DNA from: Pochonia chlamydosporia 170
Taxonomy: Eukaryota; Ascomycota; Sordariomycetes; Hypocreales; Clavicipitaceae
DNA length: 64,000 nucleotides
Direction: 5' to 3'
NCBI RefSeq assembly: GCF_001653235.2
Contig: NW_019154044.1
Location: forward strand, 496,001 to 560,000
A program made the translations under genes and the position numbers. Every line of letters begins with the position of its first letter. Position 1 is the stretch's first letter. Of the stretch, positions 56,253 through 64,000 are shown piece by piece. The notes beneath the pieces were generated by a model. That model saw only the letters and a list, made by a program, of their open reading frames with translations, was not told where the DNA came from and ran no database searches.

Positions 56253-56896
56253 ATGGACTGACCTTTTTTTTTTTTTTTTTTAACTTTCGAGAAGCTGGAA
56301 AATGTCCAGGTTTTGTGGTTAATACACCTTGTACGGTATCGTAATGTTGAATGAATCCAAATGATGCAATACGTCAGTCCACATCGTGCTCACTTACTCG
56401 TACTCAGACCTGTACGGCTTCGTACCATACGTATATATAAGTCTGACACCTATCACGTACATACGTATCTTGACCAAGTATTGTACACCATGATGCCCGC
56501 CCCTTACACACCGCACCAGTGTCTGCCGTTGCCACCAGTAAAACTCCAGGCTATCCTTGCCCGACCCCTGAAATTGAAATGCAGTAATGACTTGTCATGA
56601 ACAAACGCCCCCTTGGCTATGGTTTTGAAGACGCCCAGCAACATATTTAAGTACCGACGACCAATTTTTTGCACCAACACCGGTCATAAAGCGCCCCCAA
56701 TAAATCAAACAAGCAAGCACCTTCTTTTCCCCGAGCCCCACATGTGCAATGTTGTATAAATAAAGAATGAATCGTAGCCTCGTTACGTCGTTAGTTGTTT
56801 GTGTCCACCTTCGGTTTCCTTTTTCTTTTGTAATGCATCCGCATCCGCATCCGTGCTGATAAAACACTCGCTGTAGCTGGCCAGAACTGCCAGAAC
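56253..56896. other. Convergent 3' intergenic region
   Basis: Between two convergent genes. It contains an 18-nt T-run (56264-56281) just after the glucosidase stop and AATAAA-like words on the minus strand near 56760. No gene is visible. Confidence 0.5.
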
Positions 56897-59669
56897 CTAT
56901 GCTATGGTTGCTTGGCTGGTGTCAACCTCGCTGTCGCTTGGCTTCGCATCCACCATGGGAGTATCCTCCAGCTGCGAGGAGTCGGTGAACGACATCATCA
57001 TCGAGTCCTTACGATCTAGCATCGGTCCGGAACTGTTCTGTGATGACCCCAGCAGACCGTTGGTAGCACAAAGTCGATACTCCCCATCGCTCTTTGGTTC
57101 AATAATTCCTTCATCCAGAGCCCATTGTACCAGTAACCCATCAGCCCCAAGTACTGGACCTTCTCCCTTTTCCATATGGCGTCCCACGTGCTCCGTCCAT
57201 TCATCCCAAGCATTTAGACCGTCAAAGTCCTTTCGGCAATCTGGTTTGGGACATGCTGCTCGCTGTGGTGGTTTCCGCCGCGTCACGAGGCACGACTGTT
57301 GCATATCCTTGACATGAGCATCCCAATCCGATTGCAACTGTCCGTCTCCATGTGTTATCGCTCGTTTAATTTGGAACGGTGCATGCATTCGCCGCAAATG
57401 TTGGGTGAAAAGATCCTTTCTGTTGAATTCATTGCCTTTACCCTCCACCGCACTCTGCGGGCAGGCCGAGCAGCGGTAATATTGCAGACAGAGATGTTGA
57501 GAGGCAATATGCCGCTTCCATTCGTTCTTTGACCCAAACGTGCTGGTGCAGCCGGCAAATGAGAATGCGCAGGGAAACGGCCGTGTATGGGCGGCAGCGA
57601 CATGTTTGCGAAGCGATGACGAGTCCTTGAACGGCGCATGACTGCAGTGGCTGCATCGGTACTCTTGCTTGAAAACCGACCGCCGTGGCACCTTGGTCTT
57701 TGAATTCGGTGTCATCTTCGCATCAACCATCATGGCGGTTTCATCGCCCCCTACATCGCTTGGCTCTCGGGGTAGTCGAGTTTTGTCGCTGGACAAGCCA
57801 TCAGGTAAGTTGGTCCGCGTCCTTTCAGCCACTGGAACAGCTTCATCGCTTCGATGGCGCACATGGCTGAGTGCCTTGAGTTGCTCCGCTGCTTCTTGCA
57901 TTTCCGCCGAGTCCTCCACATCGTCTTTTGTCTTCTGCCCACCGGGGCCGACCAAGGCTGGCCGGGAGGGGCTGCTATGTAGCAGTAATTCAGCACGGTC
58001 CCGGGAGGCAGCTGAGTGGTAGAGGAGTTCGTGGTGTTCGCCGTCCCGATTTGCTGGCCTTGCAGGCGTACCGGCTGCGAGTTCTCTCGCCTCCAGCAAT
58101 ATTTTGCCATCCTCCACCTCCTTCGCGGAGGGTCTAACACCGGCCGGCCCAACCAATCTTTCATATAGATGGAGCATGTTGTGGGAGCTGATATATCCTA
58201 GGAAGCAACAAACTTTGTCGTGCTGGACAACATTCCATATGGAATGTGGCATGGAGATGAGGAGCATGGTGGGAGGCCCAAGAAACATTCCCTCCACCGC
58301 AATCTTGGACCCGAGAGGAGGGGTGTTTTGAAGCCATTGATTGAAAAAAGACATGTCCGGGCTAGCATCGCCAACAAACGTCGTGCAAACTAGTATCCGA
58401 GCCTCGTCAAATCGAATATCGGCCACGGACTCGGGGTCAATCAGATGCTCCTCGCGTCCTCGGAGGCTCTGGCCTTCGGCTGGTTCACCGCCGTTTTGTT
58501 TGGGCCCGGTGAGTCGAGACTGCAAAGGCCCCAAACTAAGTTGCTGGCTTTTACCAGGTGTCAGAGTGAAGGCCAGTGGCAATTTGGCTGGGACAGCGGC
58601 GACGCTGGGTGTGCTGTTGGAAGGCCTGGCAGCTTGGGCATTTTGAAACTGTTTTTGTGACACTAGCTCCTCATGGAGCCGATTGATGCTGAATGGGCGT
58701 CCGGTATGCAGCTTTTGTAGAGCTTCAATCAGATTGGCTGTGAATGAATTACCACCCATTTCTCGTGGACCATGTTCCGGAGTAAAAGCGGCAATGCCTT
58801 GCTTTATTCCATGACTGCCTGCTGTCAACGGATCAGGTATGGCGCAGCTGTCCAGCAACAGGAGGATATCGGATTGCGCATCTTCGAACAAGCATCTCAC
58901 GCCGTCCCACTTGAGCTTGGCGGCATCTTCCCGGGGATTGCTACACACAGAAAGAAGTCAGGTATTGCCTATTTGCCATGGTAGGTAGGTCGTGTCCCGC
59001 TTGAACAAACTCACCATGCCCAGTACATGTGGCCATCGGCGCCAAGATAGCCATACCCAGCATAGTATATTATCAACAAGTGGTTCGGCCTGGCGTTTTC
59101 TAGAAATGACGCCATTTGCACACCGAGCTTGATGCTGGGATTTGGTACGGTGGGAATCTGCCATCGTTGCGTAGTATAGTTGTATTTATTTTGCAGTAAT
59201 TGGTCCAAGGCGGCTACGTCGTCATCCACAGATCGATCCTCCTCCCAGCTCAACAGCAATACAGAAACATCTTCGTAAGGCGGTCGTTCCGTTTGGCGTT
59301 GAATCAGCATCGCGGCGTCCTGCAGGTGTCGGGCGAAGGACTCGAAGTCCTGTCGTTCGGAAAGCGGCGCATCATGGGTCGGATAGAGCTGATTCTGGGA
59401 TAACTGGACATTGCGTTAGCTAAGACGACTGCAAGATTTGCTAGAGAAATTGGTGGTATTTCAAAGCTGGGGTTGGTCGTTTCATAGCTCACCGATGGTT
59501 CATGGGCATACTGGGAAGCAGCTGTAGCAGCAGTCCCGGCGACAGCACCAGCAGCACCAGCGGCAGTAGCAGCAGCCGTAGCCGTACCAGGTAGAGCAGG
59601 CTGAGGATTGGGGGCGGGCGAAGCGTTGACCTTTGGAGCCAACTTCCTTTTTTTGGTAGTCGGTTCCAT
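56897..59669 (-). CDS. Caspase-like domain protein with C2H2 zinc fingers, 866 aa
   Basis: Exons 59493-59669, 59015-59394 and 56897-58940 join in frame (introns 98 and 74 nt, with GTGAGC and GTGAGT donors). The ATG at 59669 begins MEPTTKKRKL, a basic nuclear-localisation-like start, followed by an Ala-rich linker. Residues ~60-260 fold like a peptidase C14 (caspase/metacaspase) p20 domain: VSVLLLSWEED, LLIIYYAGYGYLGADG and DILLLLDSCA. The position of the catalytic His (usually AGHG) is Tyr, whereas the Cys in DSC remains, so peptidase activity is doubtful. The middle is linker sequence. Residues ~600-780 carry C2H2-type fingers (YRCSHCSHAPF...H...H, FPCAF...C...H...H, YRCSACPQ and CPKPDCRKDF...H...H). 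The tail is acidic. The combination is known in Hypocreales but functionally uncharacterised; a nuclear regulatory role is inference. Confidence 0.9.
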
Positions 59670-62600
59670 GGACAAGTGAGCCCCAAAGAAGGCGGCAGCA
59701 GAATTGGCGAAGGTCAATTGGCGACAGAGTGAAGAAGAGAAGAGAGGGACAAGTTACAAATGAGCTTTTGCAGGCCCGACGAAACAGGTGGAGCAAGTTT
59801 GCCGGTACAAGTGCAGTCTGGTCAGTCAATGAAGGAGACCGGGACCAAGAAGCCAAGAGGCGAAATGGGCTGTTGGACTGGATGAATGGATCAAGCGGTG
59901 GCACTGGAAACTGAGAAAGACAAAGTCAGCACAAGGCGGACCAGCCAGATGATCAGCCACGCAACAACGAGAAATTGCCAGACTGCTCAGCGGACAGAGA
60001 ACCGAATAATAAGGCTGCCGAAGATTCCATTGACTGGCCACAATACTGGCGCCGGGAGAATTGACCAGCAAGAGAAGAGAAAGAGGGGAGTGGGAGTGGA
60101 TTTCGAGGCTGCAAGTCAAGGACGACGAAGTAGACCGACTTTGGGCGAGGCTGCCACCAAAACAGCCAAGGGCATTTCAGCATGAGCAAGAATATGCGCG
60201 ATTGAAAGGCGTGAGCATGAGAGGCACCAGGCGCACCACGAGCACCAGGCTTTTGGAGCAAGAGAAAAAAAAGTGAGCTAGCTAGCTGGAGGTGTGGATT
60301 TGAGGTGAGAGAGGGCTTGGAGGCTGCGTGGAGAGCTGGCGTGGCCGTTGTGGTCGTGGCCTTGTTCGATATGTCTGGAGAAACATGCGAAGCTTTGCTT
60401 GATAGGCTCGGCCCACCGACCAGACATGGACCTTGTCGAGCGCAAGGTTGTTACTGGCTTTTTGGGCGTCGGAACCAGGAGTTAAGTTATTAGGAGTCTG
60501 CCAGGAGTCAGGGCAGACTTGACGAGCAAGGAGGACAATATGCAAACCCAACAAAATGTTGGCCAGTGACGAGAATTGAGACTTGAGTCTAGAATGTCTG
60601 GTGCAGCTACTGTATGAAGGACCTGCAGTTTGGCATGGAGTCAAGTATGGGCAAACAAACCAGACCCTTGACCTCTTGGCCTCTTGACCTCTTGACATGG
60701 ACCTCAATGTTGACAGCTCAGCCGGATCAGACAAGGCGGAGAGGTTGCAAAGCTGCAAAACGTGCAGGAGCGATTGAGCCTTCAATGCTCGAGGAATATG
60801 GAACCAGCCAGTCTTGACCTTGCAACACAAGAGGCCCCCAGCCTGGCTGCTCCAGCAGGCGCTGGCAAACAAGCTGGCGGGCACGCTGGCAGGTGGCATG
60901 TTGGCTGCTCCTTCTGCACCTGCACCTGCCAACAACACCTTCCTGTCGTCTCTGGTGCAAATGTGGGGAGGGTCATTCTTGCCATTGGCTAATAGCCGAG
61001 GCGGTTTAGCTGGTGGGCAGACCCGAGTTAGGGGTCTGGTGCTTTAGTGCTACAAGCTAGCCAAGGGCCACGTCCAGAGGCGTGGGACAGTGGAACCCGA
61101 TACATGCAGCTTTGAATCTTCACATTGGACATCCAGTCTGTCTGGTACAGCTCCGACTTGGTCTCAAGGAAAACGTGCCAGCATGCAACACAACACCATG
61201 GCAAGCCTGGCGTAGCCTGGTCAATTTTTTAATCATTTTCGTCGACAACGGGCATCATAGCCAAGCACATCCCAGAACCCTCGTGAATGCCGAACGGCTG
61301 AGAAACGGATGCTCGTCCCTTGCTCTGTGGCTTCGGTTCGATGCTTCACCGTCTCTTGTCCAACCATTCTTCTGTTGCCATGTGCCACGCCATGGGATGA
61401 GATGCATTGCTACTCCGTACCCCCAGGCAGGTCTAAACTCAATGGACCAACGTTGAGCAGACCATCGCGTGAAACCAAACTTGGCATCCAACCTACATTG
61501 TCTACATTGCCATCTACGACGTACGGCGCACGGAGTACATCATGCCCTCATGGTGCTCGTATACAATGAGACCTGCAGGCTCACCAATATCACCTCAATG
61601 TGCATTTCGCGCCTCAGCTCTGCCCAACTTGAACACAGTAATGGCCGGAACCCTAGTAGCTGACCTTGTGTTGGGGTTGACACCTACGAGCTAGTGTTGT
61701 GCCTGCTGTCCCCTGCCTCATGCCAGCGACACCAAAACATCTCAGTCTGTACGGAGTAGCGAAAGCCGGGTGGCTCAATCGCACCAGACGTTTTCTTGGT
61801 CAACATGCCGATCGAGTTCATCCTTGGGCTTTCACGTTTGAGACAACATGAATTGTCGCTTTGCGCACGCATGTCAGGTTTGGCTAAGACGTGGAGGATA
61901 TTCCTCATAGCCACTGCTCGGAATAGCAACAAAGTTGAGGTCATTGGATTTGGCCTCCAAGGTAAATAGCTGTGTAGAACATCTCCAAACGAAACACATG
62001 GCATCCATGACATGTCCGACTTATCCGCAGATTTGGGTCCGCGTGGATGCCCAATTCGACTAATGGTATGCTTTTTGGTTGGGTTATTGAATGATCAACT
62101 CTGCGGAGTGGCCAGCCGAGACAACTGGGGTAAAACAGAACTACGCGGAGCTTCGACCAACTGTTTGAGCGCCACTCATGACCACAGGGCTGTTTGAGAA
62201 CCCGAATCTTCTCTCTTTCTGAGAGCGGTGAGGCTGTCGGTTGCCTGGGTCAGGATGGGCCATTGGAAAGGCGCTTCGTATGACACCGGAGAGGTTGCCG
62301 CAACATGGTGCCCAACTCCAAGTTTATTTTTCAAAAGGTTGGCCAGCCTAATGTCAGCAAATGCAGGACCTGCGTGCCCAAGGCGGTGAGGTTGCGGGAG
62401 GATCACGATAGATGAACCGTGAGATGATGAGCCACCTAGCACAGCATGATGCAATTGCCTCGTTTCGGCTACTGGCTGCCTCTGTAACTTTGAGGCTACC
62501 GTATCATTGCCGCAGCTGGATACGATCAATCGAATACAGTGTTCACCTGGGGATCCGCCAGGACCTGATAGTCATCCATTTGCGTCAGGGATTTGAAAAA

Positions 62601-64000
62601 TGGTGATGCATCGACTCCTCTCGTACTCGCCTGAGTACAGAATATACTACGTCTGAAAAGTATTGCAGGACGGGCATTCGCAAGGAAGGACATCCAATGT
62701 GGGCATCGTGGCAAGGCACAGCCACAACGACTGAGGCCCATCGGCATGAACAAGGGCAAACCAGAAACAGATTGTCAGAAACAACCAAAAGCCGAAGGAG
62801 TTCGAGCCAATCATTGATGTTTGCCCAACCTTATCCTTACATAACCAGGGTCAGTTCGCAACACGCCTTCTTCCCAGCTATTGCCAAGACTCATAGTCCA
62901 GAAATACAGGACGATTGTCAATGAATGGCCTGTCGTGAGGGCAGCAGGTAGAGAAGCCTTTACGTCTTGAGGCCTTGAACCCCTGAGTTGAGAGAACTGC
63001 AAGCAGATAACTGTGTCCCTGTGATAAGCTCTCGTGATGGTTTTGAATGTGTCGCCAATATTTATTGTGTGCCACCAACTCGTCATGTTCGGTGCCAAGA
63101 ACACGAACAGGAGGCTCCACAGGTTGTTTGGTGCTCCTGATCACCTAATTGTTCAACGGCCCTGATGCAGAAATGTCAGCCATTGGGTTTGCAAAATCCC
63201 AGCCTTGTTTCTGGCTCTCAATCGCATATTCCCTCACCCGGCTTGACATGATGAAGGCTAAGATTTGGCGGAATGTCTGGAGGCGGCCGCCTCTGGCTTG
63301 TTTCGACGGCCTTGCCTTGTGTTCGCCGAAACGAGGCTGCGAGGTTGCTTACTTGCGCGTGCAGATTGCACAGCCTTCTTCGCATGCTGTTCCACTTATG
63401 CAGTATCTTGGACGGAGTAAGAGGGGTTTGATGACAGGCTGCTGCTCTGCTTATGCCCATTTCACCATGCTCCATACATGATGGGCAAAGAAAGTTCGCT
63501 GATTCATTCATGGTAGAAAAGAGCATGTCTAGGCAAGGAGACACAAGCCAAGCCTCGTATGGTGTCGTCACGCGCCGGGCTTCCCGGTTTGCTCTTTCCC
63601 TTTCCAATGACAAGAGTATCGCTCCTGCCCAATCTTGGTCTCTTTGACCAGACATCTGAAACTCTACGGCGCGATAAATTTTTGCCTCCCGACAATACCG
63701 TCCAATTTCCATGGACATCTTCCAGCTTCAGCCCTGCCAGGCCTCCCATCTGCAACAGCCAGGCTGCATCACTGGCCACGAGGACATTGATTTACAAGGC
63801 TCAAGCTCCATTGGAGGTCTCCCTCTGCTCTGGTAGGTGCCCACCACAGCACTAAGAACGGGCACGTCCGTCCGTGTTTGCGCCGGTGGCGCGGCAGAAA
63901 CTCGCCGCAGTGAGAGGACGCCACCCCACCTTTTGTCAACGGGTGCATGTGGGATACTCCGTCTGTGAGCTCTGGGTTGCGTCACTGATTTTAGCACCAA
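59670..64000. other. Right-hand spacer, no convincing gene
   Basis: Over 4 kb of moderately GC-rich sequence holds many short overlapping frames on both strands but none with protein-like character; the longest (60282-60938, minus, 218 aa) is low-complexity. The promoter of the caspase-like gene lies at the left end. The window closes before the next clear gene. Confidence 0.5.

Noticed and set aside
60282..60938. 218-aa minus-strand frame in the right spacer
   Set aside because: Low-complexity Ser/Gln/Leu composition and no domain; likely chance in GC-rich DNA.

Overview
The window looks like a chromosomal segment of a filamentous ascomycete, most probably Hypocreales (Sordariomycetes). Genes carry short introns (44-105 nt) with GTRNGT-type donors and CTAAC/CTGAC branch sites. 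The protein families are fungal: PNP-NACHT-ankyrin and hydrolase-NB-ARC NLR-like receptors, DUF6594 membrane proteins, secreted GH31 alpha-glucosidase, and a C2H2 protein with a caspase-like domain. AT-rich spacers carry repeats with RIP-like C-to-T and G-to-A decay. Genus is not decidable from sequence alone.

Layout. 0.4-4.5 kb: intact PNP-NACHT-ankyrin receptor (-). 5.3-10.8 kb: eight-exon NO VEIN-like GHKL-ATPase gene (-) broken by two nonsense codons and one frameshift. 12.7-13.8 kb: decayed DUF6594 gene (+). 15.8-19.05 kb: 1069-aa secreted protein (-). 20.6-20.9 kb: two-exon small secreted protein (+). 21-23.9 kb: gene-free AT-rich stretch with a foldback-like element. 24.0-25.0 kb: small protein with a predicted signalling N-terminus (-). 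29.3-32.6 kb: hydrolase-NB-ARC receptor (-), divergent from 33.1-36.1 kb, a TPR-region protein fused to a degenerate heterotrimeric G-alpha-like domain (+). 37.5 kb: serine-rich hypothetical protein. 42.2-44.7 kb: dynamin-like GTPase with GED. 47.5-48.6 kb: intact DUF6594 gene (-), divergent from 49.0-50.5 kb, a protein with an NLR-type N-terminus and a retropepsin-like domain. From about 52.8 kb the composition becomes GC-richer and core-like: GH31 alpha-glucosidase (+) convergent with a caspase-like/C2H2 protein (-), then about 4 kb without a convincing gene.

Interpretation. The first 50 kb reads as an accessory, repeat-rich island dominated by families tied to fungal self/non-self recognition and programmed cell death: two STAND receptors, two small proteins with NLR-type N-termini, dynamin-like GTPase, DUF6594, and a GHKL-ATPase pseudogene. 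The most unusual locus is the head-to-head pair at 29.3-36.1 kb, where an alpha/beta-hydrolase-NB-ARC receptor shares a ~500 bp promoter region with a TPR/G-alpha-like fusion whose P-loop is lost. A joint role is inference from gene order and domain type only. All intron and exon boundaries were derived by eye from reading frame, splice consensus and family conservation.
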